A program made the translations under genes and the position numbers. Under the pieces are notes generated by a model that saw only the letters and a list, made by a program, of their open reading frames with translations, was not told where the DNA came from and made no database searches. From Actinomycetota bacterium (GTDB lineage Bacteria > Actinomycetota > Actinomycetes > Nanopelagicales > Nanopelagicaceae): 61,464 nucleotides of DNA. Where the stretch lies: positions 1-61,464 of the forward strand of contig RGSB01000003.1 of the NCBI GenBank assembly GCA_010032875.1, read 5' to 3'. Below, piece by piece: positions 29,553 to 38,765 of the stretch (positions are counted from its first letter, which is position 1; every line of letters begins with the position of its first letter).

Positions 29553-29732
29553 CTATTTCTTAACGAGTGAAACTGCTGCATGTAATGCGGCGCTGAGGTT
29601 ATTAGCTTCCTCAGCATTCATTTCAACTACGAGTCGACCGCCGCCTTCTAGAGGAATTCGCATCACTAATGAGCGAGCCTCCTTGGTGACCTCCATAGGA
29701 CCATCACCAGTGCGGGGTTTCATAGCTGCCAT
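29553..29732 (-). CDS. DUF3117 family protein
   Basis: Conserved actinobacterial protein of 59 residues, MAAMKPRTGDGPMEVTKEAR followed by MRIPLEGGGRLVVEM. Function unknown. The start at 29732 is fixed by an AAGGAG site 10 nt upstream and by family length; an upstream ATG in frame would add 23 non-conserved residues. Confidence 0.92.
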   Translation of the reverse strand: MAAMKPRTGDGPMEVTKEARSLVMRIPLEGGGRLVVEMNAEEANNLSAALHAAVSLVKK

Positions 29733-29814
29733 CTGGGGACTCCTTAGGGAAGTGAATTGAAAAGCGTTCTGTAAGGGATAAGTATCTCGCATGTGGAGCA
29801 AATATATGAAATCG

Positions 29815-29836
29815 AAAAAAGGGGGCTTAAAGCCCC
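29815..29836 (-). terminator. Rho-independent terminator containing the stop codon
   Basis: On the minus strand the palindrome GGGGCTT-T-AAGCCCC (29836-29822) is followed by C and six T. The TAA stop of the sigma-region-4 gene is inside the hairpin, so the last codons form the 5' stem. This is the clearest terminator in the window. Confidence 0.85.
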
Positions 29837-30018
29837 AGAATTTTGCTCAGGCGAGCCTTGCCCGTGGCTATAACTGCTGCAACCGAACGCTCCGGTACTC
29901 CCAATTTTTCAGCGATTTCACTCGGCGACAAGGATCGCAAGTAATGCATCACCAAAATAATTCTTTCTTCATCTGGGAGCGCGGCCAGAACTTCTGCCAA
30001 AGTTTTGGGTTCGCTCAT
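29827..30018 (-). CDS. Stand-alone sigma-70 region 4-like HTH protein
   Basis: A 63-residue protein made almost only of a sigma-70 region 4 helix-turn-helix: LPDEERIILVMHYLRSLSPS then EIAEKLGVPERSVAAVIATG. Regions 1-3 are absent, so it cannot be a working sigma factor; it may bind DNA or core polymerase. Similar short genes sit near DUF3117 in other actinobacteria. The ATG at 30018 is 7 nt below TAAACT, which supports this start over a longer frame. It ends inside a terminator. Confidence 0.82.
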   Translation of the reverse strand: MSEPKTLAEVLAALPDEERIILVMHYLRSLSPSEIAEKLGVPERSVAAVIATGKARLSKILGL

Positions 30019-30081
30019 ATGTCTAAGTTTACTGTGAGAAGGGGCAACCTTTACCCGCACACAGGCAACTTATTGTGGGAG

Positions 30082-30540
30082 TTATCTAAGAGTTTGAGCA
30101 AATCTACGCAGAGAAATCCATACTCCAACGTACAGAGCAGGTTTAAGTATCAAAAATATTATTCGGGGTGCCCATATGATTTCTGACCAATTAAATTGAG
30201 AACTCTGATCACTTATCTCTATCACCTCAAAGCGACCTGTGCCTTTAATAATTTTTCCAGTGTGTAACACATCGCAAATATGTGGTGGTTGCCAATTTGT
30301 TACAACCATAGTGTCTAGGACGCCTAAGAAACTAAATCGTGGAAAAAATTTATGCAGGGGTCCAGTAAAGGCAGCAATTTCAGTACCGGGACCAGTTTCT
30401 ATTTCTGAAGTTAACCAGACGGATGTTTGTAACATCCATTCACCTTGTCTTTCCCAATTTGTCATTTCATCCCAAGCACGTTGTGCACTGCAGGGTAAAG
30501 AAAGTGTTAGGGCAATACGGTTATCGGCCACCGCACACAT
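30082..30540 (-). CDS. SRPBCC (START-like) family protein
   Basis: A 152-residue protein with the helix-grip fold typical of polyketide cyclase/START-like proteins: ALTLSLPCSAQRAWDEMTNW at the N-terminus, WLTSEIETGPGTEIAAFTG, and the end helix LKPALYVGVWISLRRFAQTL. It probably binds a hydrophobic ligand. The start is either ATG at 30540, overlapping the LOG gene by 20 nt, or GTG at 30531. Ligand unknown. Confidence 0.78.
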   Translation of the reverse strand: MCAVADNRIALTLSLPCSAQRAWDEMTNWERQGEWMLQTSVWLTSEIETGPGTEIAAFTGPLHKFFPRFSFLGVLDTMVVTNWQPPHICDVLHTGKIIKGTGRFEVIEISDQSSQFNWSEIIWAPRIIFLILKPALYVGVWISLRRFAQTLR

Positions 30541-31063
30541 CCAATGCTTGGTCAATTGTTGTGCACCAATGAAGAAGTTCGCGTTGTCCAGGTTTAACAA
30601 AACCTTCAACTTCCAGATGATCAATTAAAGTTTTAAGAGGATCGTACAAACCAAATGGATCCAATACGATTACCGGCTTTTGATGAAAATTTAAGAAACG
30701 ACCTACCCAAATTTCAAATAATTCCTCAAGAGTTCCGAGTCCACCAGGAAGAGCAATAAAAGCATCTGCTAGCTCTTCAATTCTGCCTTTACGTTCGCGC
30801 ATTGAGCCAACGATCTGAAGTTCATGGCTCTCTTTATCTGCAAATTCAATATCTACGAGCAGTTGTGGGATAACGCCAATTGTGTGGCCACCAGATTTTC
30901 TAACTCCACGCGCAACAGCACCCATCATTGAAATATGTCCACCGCCTGATACGAGATTCCATGAACGTGCGCCGATTGCTTCTCCAAGTTCAAATGCTAA
31001 ATCTTGATATTTTTTATCGATAGTTGGAGAAGAGGAGCAATACACAGATATACGTAATGGCAT
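30521..31063 (-). CDS. LOG-family (TIGR00730) Rossmann protein
   Basis: Lysine-decarboxylase-like fold protein, 180 residues. The motifs SGGGHISMMGAVARGV and PGGLGTLEELFE define the LOG family, whose characterised members release bases from nucleoside 5'-monophosphates (cytokinin-activating type). The ATG at 31063 is taken because TATTCT lies 7 nt above it; an ATG two codons upstream is less well placed. It is divergent from dapD; the pairing with dapD is common in actinobacteria. Confidence 0.88.
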   Translation of the reverse strand: MPLRISVYCSSSPTIDKKYQDLAFELGEAIGARSWNLVSGGGHISMMGAVARGVRKSGGHTIGVIPQLLVDIEFADKESHELQIVGSMRERKGRIEELADAFIALPGGLGTLEELFEIWVGRFLNFHQKPVIVLDPFGLYDPLKTLIDHLEVEGFVKPGQRELLHWCTTIDQALDVCGGR

Positions 31064-31070
31064 GGGCATA

Positions 31071-31087
31071 AGAATAGGCGTTACCCT
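31071..31087. promoter_or_regulatory. Back-to-back leaderless promoters, LOG / dapD
   Basis: The minus TATTCT (31076-31071) and plus TACCCT (31082-31087) are separated by 5 bp. Their start codons at 31063 and 31094 lie 7 and 6 nt beyond, leaving no room for a ribosome-binding site. Confidence 0.6.
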
Positions 31088-31093
31088 TAGTCC

Positions 31094-32017
31094 ATGTCGC
31101 AACGCATTGCATCAGGTCATGGACTCGCCACAGTTTCACTCAGCGGAGCCGTTTTAGATACCTGGTTTCCAGAACCCCTTTTAGGAAAGCTCTCCTCTCC
31201 CGTTTTGCCATTTCTTTCTGCACTCGTTGGCATTGATGAAATTCGGGGTGTAAAAAGAGAAATTGTTTCAATTGAAATTGATTTAGATAAAGCTCCAGAT
31301 TCGGTAAGCGATGCCTATCTTCGACTTCATTTGTTATCTCATCGGGTAATCAAACCTCATGGGGCTAATGTCGATGGAATATTTGGAATCCTAAATAATG
31401 TGGTGTGGACATCTGTAGGACCATGTCCAGTTGAAAATTTTGAAATAACTCGCGCTAATCTCAAACAAAAATTTGGCGCTATTACTGTCTTGGCAGTCGA
31501 TAAATTCCCACGCATGGTTGATTACGTGATTCCATCTGGAGTTCGAATTGCTGATGCTGATCGGGTTCGACTCGGTGCGCATTTAGCTTCAGGTACAACA
31601 GTCATGCATGAAGGATTTGTTAACTTCAATGCTGGAACTCTAGGAACGTCAATGGTTGAAGGAAGAATTTCAGCAGGCGTAATTGTTGGAGATGGAACCG
31701 ACGTTGGCGGCGGTGCATCAATCATGGGAACTCTCAGCGGTGGCGGAAAAGAAATTATCTCTGTCGGGGAAAAGTGTTTACTCGGAGCAAACTCTGGCCT
31801 TGGAATTTCACTAGGAAATAATTGCGTTATCGAAGCAGGCACGTACATCACAGCAGCCGCAAAAGTGCGTCTGCCCGATGGCGAGATTGTTAAGGCTTCA
31901 ACGCTATCTGGCGCCAACAATCTATTATTTAGACGTAACTCCCTCGATGGCTGCTTGGAAGCAATAATGCGAACAGGTTCATGGGGTGGATTGAATTCTG
32001 TTTTACATTCAAACTAA
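31094..32017 (+). CDS. dapD: Tetrahydrodipicolinate N-succinyltransferase
   Basis: Trimeric acyltransferase of the succinylase branch of lysine/diaminopimelate synthesis, upstream of DapC. 307 residues of the actinobacterial type: an N-terminal alpha/beta part, then a left-handed beta-helix from about residue 150 ([20 protein letters not shown]) including [15 protein letters not shown], and a C-terminal cap. The ATG is 6 nt below TACCCT. The end overlaps the convergent SpoIID-like gene by 9 nt. Confidence 0.95.
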   Translation: MSQRIASGHGLATVSLSGAVLDTWFPEPLLGKLSSPVLPFLSALVGIDEIRGVKREIVSIEIDLDKAPDSVSDAYLRLHLLSHRVIKPHGANVDGIFGILNNVVWTSVGPCPVENFEITRANLKQKFGAITVLAVDKFPRMVDYVIPSGVRIADADRVRLGAHLASGTTVMHEGFVNFNAGTLGTSMVEGRISAGVIVGDGTDVGGGASIMGTLSGGGKEIISVGEKCLLGANSGLGISLGNNCVIEAGTYITAAAKVRLPDGEIVKASTLSGANNLLFRRNSLDGCLEAIMRTGSWGGLNSVLHSN

Positions 32018-33259
32018 ATTAAACCAGGCTGAAGGCAGTTGAGTTCTGCTCCTAAAGGTTTCGCCGCGAAGTGTAGAAGTTTTTCCATCACTAGATATCG
32101 CAGTAATTCTGGCAACTGTTCCCGTTGGATTTCTGGAATCAATATTTAATGACACTACATCGGGAAGAACAAAGGCTTTTGCGAGAACACTCTGAGTCAA
32201 TGGCCGACTCCAGTTGAAAAACCTTGGGTTAAGTATGGGATCTTGACTAAATGGATCAGCAACACTTATTGTAAAACTTCTCTCTTGACCCCAAGCATTA
32301 ACACTAGTTTCGGTTTGTCCACCACTAGATGAAAAGAAATATGCAGTGATTGGCAATCCATTGAGTGTAATTACTTGTCCTGTCGTTTCAGATGTTGAGC
32401 TTGCTTGAACAGCTTCTTTCCATCGTTGTCCATAAATTGGTTCGATTTCCTTTGAAAAACCAATAAATGATTGGTCGGAAATATTGTTATACACATTGCA
32501 ATCACACGCTGTTTTTTGAATTCCAATCTTGCTCAGTGCGTATGAACGAGATGCTATTGCTTGAGCGATTAGCGCCTCAGTTGGCCACGATGACGGCACC
32601 TCACCGATTCCATATAAATACTCATCATGAATTCGAACAGTGTTTGTAACTGCCATTCTTTGACCCAGAAGCGGTGCTTTCACAGACTTAACTTGTATTT
32701 GTCCATAGCGATACTTAACACTCTTCGAATTAACCTTCAAAGATACTGTTGAAGGTATTCCTTCTAAATATCTGGTGCCTGACCAACGCACGCTCCATGC
32801 AGCATTTGCGCCGATGAATTGTGAATTTTTACCAGTGACAACAAAGGCAGAAATGTTGCGACCTAATTGAATAAAGGAAATACCAGATTTCGAGCTAAGA
32901 GTTGCGACCGGAACTGCACTCAAGTCTTCACCTACGTCACCCACGTACAGGTTTAGGGTCGAATTTTGCGTTCCTGATTTCAGAGTCGCTTGTGTAAGCA
33001 AGTGGCCAATATTTACTCTAATGTTTTGATTATCGTTAAGTGAAAGTAACTGTGTTCCACTGTAGTAATAAGAAAGTATTGAAGCTGCTGATTCTCCGCC
33101 AAGTGCCTTACCACGTGCACCTATTTGGCTTAAGCCCACACCGTGGCCATATCCTGTGCCTTGAAAATTAAAAGAGGCAGGAACCTCAATTGCATGAGCA
33201 GGTGTAATCGGAAGTAATAGTGAAAAAACTATAAGAAAAGTTTTAGAGATCCTCATCAA
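32009..33259 (-). CDS. Secreted SpoIID/LytB-domain protein
   Basis: Exported protein of 416 residues with a signal peptide (about 1-23, ending PAHA). The SpoIID/LytB domain is seen in the opening [33 protein letters not shown] (about 237-250) and [14 protein letters not shown]. Related SpoIID proteins are amidase enhancers or lytic transglycosylases acting on peptidoglycan. The organism shows no sporulation context, so a wall-remodelling role is likely. Its start overlaps the ABC ATPase gene by 17 nt. Confidence 0.88.
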   Translation of the reverse strand: MMRISKTFLIVFSLLLPITPAHAIEVPASFNFQGTGYGHGVGLSQIGARGKALGGESAASILSYYYSGTQLLSLNDNQNIRVNIGHLLTQATLKSGTQNSTLNLYVGDVGEDLSAVPVATLSSKSGISFIQLGRNISAFVVTGKNSQFIGANAAWSVRWSGTRYLEGIPSTVSLKVNSKSVKYRYGQIQVKSVKAPLLGQRMAVTNTVRIHDEYLYGIGEVPSSWPTEALIAQAIASRSYALSKIGIQKTACDCNVYNNISDQSFIGFSKEIEPIYGQRWKEAVQASSTSETTGQVITLNGLPITAYFFSSSGGQTETSVNAWGQERSFTISVADPFSQDPILNPRFFNWSRPLTQSVLAKAFVLPDVVSLNIDSRNPTGTVARITAISSDGKTSTLRGETFRSRTQLPSAWFNLV

Positions 33260-34049
33260 TTGCAGAGCTCTTTCCTAAGTGCAAGAAATCTTGATACGCA
33301 TCGATGACTTGATCTGGATTCCCACGGGAAACAAGTTTTCCTTTGTGTAGCCACGCCACGTCATTACAAATCTCGCGAAGCGTTGCCATCGCATGACTTA
33401 CGAGAATTAATGCTCGATCTTCGCTTCTTAACTCCTTGATTTTGTTAAAGCTCTTCTCTTTAAAGTGCGCATCCCCTGTACTTAAAGCCTCGTCAACAAT
33501 CAAAATGTCTGGTTGCACTGTCGCTGCCACAGAAAAGGCTAAACGTGCATACATTCCAGATGAATAGGTGCGCATCGGAGCATCAATGGCATCCCCGAGT
33601 TCGGAAAATTCAGCAATCTCATCGAAGTGATCTTCAATTTCTTTACGTGTCATGCCTGCTGCCAGTCCACCAAGGTGAACATTTGCTCGACCTGACATAG
33701 CTGGATTAAATCCAACACCAAGTGCTAAAAGCGTGCTGACGCTTCCGAATACTTCGATGCGACCTTGTGTTGGCGGAATAATTCCAGCAATTGTCCGCAT
33801 TAATGAGGACTTACCTGCGCCATTAGTTCCTATAACACCAAGAACTTGTCCATACGTAACATCTAGATTTACGTTATCAAGAGCTTGCACGATTCTTGTT
33901 TGCTTTGTTCCGCGACCAAGGGATTTAACGCGTGCTTTAAGAGTTGGTCTGCGATCAATGGCAGTTGTGTATGTAAGACCAAGATTTTGAACTGAAACTG
34001 CAAGGTCTCCTGTTTTATGTTCAACGTTAGAGGCGGACAGCGAACTCAC
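33243..34049 (-). CDS. Polysaccharide ABC exporter, ATP-binding subunit
   Basis: A 268-residue ATPase of the Wzt/TagH type. Walker A is GTNGAGKSS, the signature YSSGMYARLAFSVAATV and Walker B ILIVDEALSTGD. A short N-terminal extension contains LGLTYTTAIDRRPTLKARVK, typical of O-antigen or teichoic-acid exporters. No C-terminal carbohydrate-binding domain is present. It pairs with the permease gene, overlapped by 23 nt. Confidence 0.92.
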   Translation of the reverse strand: MSSLSASNVEHKTGDLAVSVQNLGLTYTTAIDRRPTLKARVKSLGRGTKQTRIVQALDNVNLDVTYGQVLGVIGTNGAGKSSLMRTIAGIIPPTQGRIEVFGSVSTLLALGVGFNPAMSGRANVHLGGLAAGMTRKEIEDHFDEIAEFSELGDAIDAPMRTYSSGMYARLAFSVAATVQPDILIVDEALSTGDAHFKEKSFNKIKELRSEDRALILVSHAMATLREICNDVAWLHKGKLVSRGNPDQVIDAYQDFLHLGKSSAIDEDL

Positions 34050-34854
34050 GCTCCCTAGATAAGAAAAAATAAGTTCCGATGAGCAAGACTCCTAGTGCCC
34101 ACGCAATGGAAGAAAGCATGCTGGACAGATGTGGTGTTTGTGAGTGAACCACTGCGAGGGACCATGAATCAAGAATTGGAAAGAGTGGGTTGAAATATTC
34201 GAGAATTCTTAACTCCGGCTTAAGAGATGAAGCTTCGTAAAGAATTGGTGACAAATAGAGAAGTGTTCTAATGAGGTATGGGAGGAAACTCGCGATATCT
34301 CTAAAATAAACGTTAATTGTTGAAATCAAAATGGCGACACCTAAAGAAAACATGAGAGCAATAAGAATTATCGGGATAGACCACAGCATCTCCCACCCAA
34401 AAGGAAGGCCCAGCACGGTTCGCATAATTAAGAAAACAAAGAGAGTTGGAATGAATTTAAAGAAAGCAATAACAGTTGCTGAAATAGGCAGCATCATTCG
34501 CGGAAATGCTGTATTTAGAATAAGTCGTTGCCCAGCAGTTACGGATTTAACTCCACCGCTCAAACTGTTGCTTACTAGATAAAAGAGAAAGAGACTGGCT
34601 GTTAGGTGGCCATAACGAATCGCTCCGCCAGAGCCACCAATTATCACAATCAATAAGAAGTAAACGCCTGAGAGTAAGAGTGGATTAAGGATGAGCCAGA
34701 GTTGTCCGAAAATTGAATCAAAGTGTTGTTCGCGAAGTTCTGACCTTGAATATTCAGAGATAAAAGTTCGGCGTGACCACAATGATCGCCAATACTTACG
34801 AAGTGGAGGCAGGCCAGCTCTAAATGGTTCATAAACCTGAAGTGGCGTGCTCAC
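34027..34854 (-). CDS. Polysaccharide ABC exporter, permease subunit
   Basis: A 275-residue ABC-2 type permease (Wzm/TagG type) with six hydrophobic segments, starting near residue 53 (LWLILNPLLLSGVYFLLIVI) and ending near residue 266. The start is GTG 7 nt below TAGCCT, a leaderless pattern. With the ATPase it should move an undecaprenyl-linked glycan across the membrane; the glycan is unknown. Confidence 0.92.
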   Translation of the reverse strand: MSTPLQVYEPFRAGLPPLRKYWRSLWSRRTFISEYSRSELREQHFDSIFGQLWLILNPLLLSGVYFLLIVIIGGSGGAIRYGHLTASLFLFYLVSNSLSGGVKSVTAGQRLILNTAFPRMMLPISATVIAFFKFIPTLFVFLIMRTVLGLPFGWEMLWSIPIILIALMFSLGVAILISTINVYFRDIASFLPYLIRTLLYLSPILYEASSLKPELRILEYFNPLFPILDSWSLAVVHSQTPHLSSMLSSIAWALGVLLIGTYFFLSREREFAVRL

Positions 34855-34884
34855 GGTGTACAGGCTACATCAGCCTCTACTTAC

Positions 34885-35895
34885 TTAGCCCTTGGCGGGA
34901 GCAAGAGTCTTGGGTGATGTGAGAAAACCAAGCCCCCATGACATCTGCATTGTGAATAAAACGATTGGCAAAAGAAGTTTTTCAGTAATTCCTTTACCAG
35001 TAATCATTGATGCAACTAATAAAAATACTCCGTAAATTGCTGCGGGAACGATAAATATCGGAGAAAATATTAATGCACAAAAAATTGAAAGTACTGTGCC
35101 GATCAGTGATAAAGGTGGTGCAAGATAGCGATAATTAATTGTTCCTTGATGGCGACGGGAAACTACTCTTCGCCATCTTCCATATTCGAAATATTGTTTT
35201 GCAAGTGCTTTAAAGGTAGATCGTGGTCGATAAGTAACATGCAAGCGAGGATCAAAAAAGATTTTCCCACCAGCTTGTCTTAGGCGATAATTTAATTCCC
35301 AATCTTGGGCACGTATGAATCTCTCATCAAAACCGCCAACTGCAACAACTGCAGCCCGAATAAACACTCCAAGGTAAACGGTATCCACGTAGCCAGATTC
35401 TCCTCCAGTATGAAATCTGGAAGCACCAACTCCTAATGGACTACGCATTGCTGCTGCAACACTTCTCTCAAATTTTGATGTGCCCTTTGCTCCCATAATT
35501 CCACCAACGTTGACGGCACCAGTTGACTTCATTACTTCAATAGCAAGTGAAATATAATTATTTTGTAATTCAGAGTGAGCATCAACTCTGACAATTACTG
35601 GGTTCGTTGATTTGTTAATTGCTAGGTTTAATCCGGATGCTGTGCGTCCGCTTGGATTTCTAACTATTGAAATTCTAGAGTCTGAGGATACTAAGCCTTG
35701 TGCGATCTGATCTGTTTTATCTTTAGATGGCCCAAGCGCCAGAATTACTTGTATATCTCCTTGATAATTTTGAGAAAGAATTGACCTAACAGCACTAGCT
35801 AAATGTGATTCTTCATTGAGGACAGGGAGGATGACAGAAACCGCGGGCAACTCCGATCCCGGTGAGAGAGATAACTCAATTCCTGATGTCGCCAT
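34885..35895 (-). CDS. Membrane-bound family 2 glycosyltransferase (ExoA-like)
   Basis: A 336-residue GT2 enzyme with nucleotide-binding VSVILPVLNEESHL, metal motif VRVDAHSEL, acceptor region GGFDERFIRAQDWELNYRLR and three membrane helices near the C-terminus (about 255-330). Similar to ExoA-type enzymes that extend exopolysaccharide repeat units. Next to the ABC exporter, and divergent from the LCP gene across 36 nt. Confidence 0.9.
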   Translation of the reverse strand: MATSGIELSLSPGSELPAVSVILPVLNEESHLASAVRSILSQNYQGDIQVILALGPSKDKTDQIAQGLVSSDSRISIVRNPSGRTASGLNLAINKSTNPVIVRVDAHSELQNNYISLAIEVMKSTGAVNVGGIMGAKGTSKFERSVAAAMRSPLGVGASRFHTGGESGYVDTVYLGVFIRAAVVAVGGFDERFIRAQDWELNYRLRQAGGKIFFDPRLHVTYRPRSTFKALAKQYFEYGRWRRVVSRRHQGTINYRYLAPPLSLIGTVLSIFCALIFSPIFIVPAAIYGVFLLVASMITGKGITEKLLLPIVLFTMQMSWGLGFLTSPKTLAPAKG

Positions 35896-35931
35896 AACCC
35901 CTACACGCTATCGTCCAAGTACGCTCTACCC

Positions 35932-37044
35932 GTGAATACTACGCGAGGAATTAGAGTGCTTACTGTCTTATCAGTCAGCGTTGTTCTCGTATCTGCATTT
36001 TCTTGGTTAGCGCTGGGACAAGTCAGCGGTTCAATTAAGAGAATCGATGTATTTGGAAAGTTAGATTCGCGGCCAGAGAAAACTTCTAAGGCACTGAACT
36101 ATCTATTGGTTGGCTCTGATACTCGCGAAGGTCTCACCAAAGAGCAGATGAAGGTTTTGCGCGTTGGAAGTACTAAAACTGCTGCTGGCGGTCGTTCTGA
36201 CACCATGTTGCTTGTTCACATTAGTAAAGCACGTGATAAGGCAATGATTATTTCACTTCCACGTGATTCCCTCGTAACTATTCCCGCTCATCGCAGTTCA
36301 GATGGCACAAAAGATATAGGTATTAGCAAGTCAAAAATCAACGCTGCCTTTGCATGGGGTGGCGCACCACTATTGATTGAAACAGTTGAACTTGCAACGA
36401 ATTTGCGTATCGATCATTACATTGAAATTAATTTCGCGGGTTTTGCCGGAATAGTTGACGCACTCGGTGGCATTCAGGTTTGTACTAAAAAAGATATCGA
36501 CGACCCAAAGAGTCATTTAGTTCTCCCGGCCGGCGTCCACACACTTAATGGAATTGAATCTCTCAAATATGTGCGTACTCGTGATTTTGATGGACTTGGT
36601 GACATTGGTCGCATGCAGCGCCAGCAACAATTTATGAGTTCAGTATTGAGAAAAGCAACAAGTACTGGTGTTTTACTCAACCCAATTAAAATGGTGAATT
36701 TTTTCAATGCTGCTATTTCAACAGTTAAAACAGATTCTGGATTAAATGAATCCGACCTAATAACGCTGGCAAAGCAGATGCGCAATCTTTCTGCGAGTAA
36801 AGTACGAACGCTCACAGTTCCACTTGGAAATGTGAATGCTTTTGAACCTGGAGTTGGTTCAGTTGTAACGTGGGATCCAGTTCTCGCACCTGAACTCTTC
36901 CAAAGATTGCGTGATGATTTACCAATAGTTGATCTAGTAACTCCTTCTCCTAGCGCGTCATCTACAGATAAGCCCAAAGCAACAGTCATTGATAAATTTA
37001 AGACACGTACCGCTGATGAAAATCCATGCGGGGAACTGAAATAG
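35932..37044 (+). CDS. LytR-CpsA-Psr family glycopolymer ligase
   Basis: Membrane-anchored enzyme that transfers lipid-linked glycopolymers onto peptidoglycan. 370 residues: N-terminal membrane helix (about 8-28), then the LCP domain with NYLLVGSDTREG, GGRSDTMLLVHI, ISLPRDSLVTIP, KINAAFAWGG and YVRTRDFDGLGDIGRMQRQQ, which supply the arginines and aspartates that bind pyrophosphate. The GTG start lies 6 nt below TACGCT. The neighbouring exporter and glycosyltransferase could supply its substrate. Confidence 0.93.
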   Translation: MNTTRGIRVLTVLSVSVVLVSAFSWLALGQVSGSIKRIDVFGKLDSRPEKTSKALNYLLVGSDTREGLTKEQMKVLRVGSTKTAAGGRSDTMLLVHISKARDKAMIISLPRDSLVTIPAHRSSDGTKDIGISKSKINAAFAWGGAPLLIETVELATNLRIDHYIEINFAGFAGIVDALGGIQVCTKKDIDDPKSHLVLPAGVHTLNGIESLKYVRTRDFDGLGDIGRMQRQQQFMSSVLRKATSTGVLLNPIKMVNFFNAAISTVKTDSGLNESDLITLAKQMRNLSASKVRTLTVPLGNVNAFEPGVGSVVTWDPVLAPELFQRLRDDLPIVDLVTPSPSASSTDKPKATVIDKFKTRTADENPCGELK

Positions 37045-37054
37045 GATTACGGCT

Positions 37055-38365
37055 ATGGCACTTAAGCTCTCCGTGGTTGGTTGCGGCTATTTAGGCGCAA
37101 CACACGCGGCTTGCATGTCCTCACTTGGATTTGATGTTGTTGGCGTAGATACAGACCCTGAGAAAATCGCGTTACTTTCTAAAGGCGAGCTACCATTCTA
37201 TGAGCCGGGTTTGGACACTTTGCTAGCAACTGAAATAAAAACTGGTCGCCTAAAATTTACAACTGATTTTTCAGCAGTAGCTGAGGCAGATGTTCATTTC
37301 ATATGTGTTGGAACTCCACAGAGTAAAGATGGACTTGCTGCCGACCTTTCTTACGTTAAGTCAGCAGTGACAGCGATTGCGCCACATTTGAAAAGTGGTT
37401 CTCTTGTCGTTGGAAAATCAACTGTTCCAGTCGGAACTGCACAAGGTTTGCGCGAACAATTAACACAGAGCGCACCTCAAGCAGATTTAGCATGGAACCC
37501 AGAGTTCCTACGTGAAGGATTTGCAGTTGAAGACACCCTAACTCCAAACCGATTAGTCGTTGGAGTTGCAAATGACCGGGCAGAAGAGATTCTTAAAGAA
37601 GTCTATAAACCAATTATTGATCTTGGTACCCCTTGGATCAGAGCAGACCTTCCAACGTCTGAGCTGGTTAAAGTTGCAGCAAACTCTTTCCTTGCAACAA
37701 AAATTTCATTTATCAATGCAATGGCTGAAGTATGTGAAGCTGCTGGAGGTGACGTAACTGTTTTGGCCAAAGCAATTGGTTATGACCCACGAATTGGAAA
37801 CCGCTTTCTACAAGCCGGTATTGGTTTTGGTGGCGGTTGCCTTCCTAAAGATATTCGCGCATTCATGGCGCGGGCAGAAGAACTTGGCGCAAAACAAGCG
37901 CTCGAATTTCTCCGAGAAATTGATGCAATTAATCTACGAGCACGTCAACGCGTCATAGATGTTGTACGCGCTGAACTCACCGAAGATCTCACTTCGTACA
38001 CAATTGCAGTTCTTGGGGCTGCATTCAAACCTGATAGCGATGATGTTCGCGATTCCCCAGCGTTAGATATTGCCGCACAATTGCAGGCAGCTGGTGCAGC
38101 TGTTGTCGTCCATGATCCAAAAGCGATTGAGAATGCTCGTAAACGTTTTCCTAATCTTGGATTTGCAGCGAGCGTCGAAGAGTGCGTGAAGGATTCGGAT
38201 TTAATCCTGCACCTCACCGAGTGGCGCGAATATCGAGATCTAGATCCAAAAGCCTTGGCTTCTTTGGTGAAGAAAAAGATTGTTATTGATGGACGCAATG
38301 CACTTGATCGCGATAAGTGGCGCGCGGCCGAATGGCAATTTCATGCGTTAGGTCGCACCGATTAA
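37055..38365 (+). CDS. UDP-glucose 6-dehydrogenase
   Basis: NAD-dependent oxidation of UDP-glucose to UDP-glucuronate for surface glycans. 436 residues with the N-terminal Rossmann motif VVGCGYLGATHA, GKSTVPVGTA, EFLREGFAVEDTL, catalytic Cys262 in GFGGGCLPKD and the C-terminal UDP domain (GAAFKPDSDDVRDSPAL). TAGGAT lies 7 nt above the ATG. It is followed by a CoA-binding-domain gene whose apparent start overlaps the stop codon. Confidence 0.94.
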   Translation: MALKLSVVGCGYLGATHAACMSSLGFDVVGVDTDPEKIALLSKGELPFYEPGLDTLLATEIKTGRLKFTTDFSAVAEADVHFICVGTPQSKDGLAADLSYVKSAVTAIAPHLKSGSLVVGKSTVPVGTAQGLREQLTQSAPQADLAWNPEFLREGFAVEDTLTPNRLVVGVANDRAEEILKEVYKPIIDLGTPWIRADLPTSELVKVAANSFLATKISFINAMAEVCEAAGGDVTVLAKAIGYDPRIGNRFLQAGIGFGGGCLPKDIRAFMARAEELGAKQALEFLREIDAINLRARQRVIDVVRAELTEDLTSYTIAVLGAAFKPDSDDVRDSPALDIAAQLQAAGAAVVVHDPKAIENARKRFPNLGFAASVEECVKDSDLILHLTEWREYRDLDPKALASLVKKKIVIDGRNALDRDKWRAAEWQFHALGRTD

Positions 38366-38756
38366 TTCGCAAGAAGAAATTGACCGCGTTCTTGAGTTCA
38401 AGACGTGGGCAATCCTTGGTCTAAGCAATAATCCTGATCGAGCTGCTTATTCTGTTGCGGCGCTATTAAAACAAAAAGGCCACACAATCATTCCTGTGCA
38501 CCCAAAAGCTGAAACCGTTCATGGTGAAAAAGGGTATGCGACTCTTGAAGAAATTCCTGTCAAAGTGGACGTTGTTGATTTTTTCATCAATTCGGAGTTA
38601 GTCAGTCGAAATATTGATCGTGCGATTTCAATTGGCGCACAAGCTGTTTGGCTTCAGCTCGGTGTTATTGATAGTGAATCAGTTCAGAGGGCAGAACTTG
38701 CTGGCCTGATTGCAATCATGGACAGATGTCCTGCGATTGAATACGGTAAAAAATAA
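38361..38756 (+). CDS. CoA-binding domain protein, apparent ATT start
   Basis: Small Rossmann protein of the CoA_binding (YccU-like) family; 131 residues if it begins at ATT 38361. The conserved core EFKTWAILGLSNNPDRAAY, IIPVHPKAE and AVWLQLGVIDSES is complete only if translation starts well before the first standard start, GTG at 38496. From the in-frame stop at 38349 to 38496 there is no ATG, GTG or TTG. ATT 38361 overlaps the ugd stop (ATTAA) and has AGG 8 nt above, so coupled re-initiation is plausible. Function unknown. Confidence 0.75.
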   Translation: MNSQEEIDRVLEFKTWAILGLSNNPDRAAYSVAALLKQKGHTIIPVHPKAETVHGEKGYATLEEIPVKVDVVDFFINSELVSRNIDRAISIGAQAVWLQLGVIDSESVQRAELAGLIAIMDRCPAIEYGKK

Positions 38757-38765
38757 AGAGTTAAA

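Noticed and set aside
36513-36989. 158-codon antisense frame over the LCP gene
   Set aside because: No recognisable family and no promoter; the plus strand encodes a complete LCP protein.
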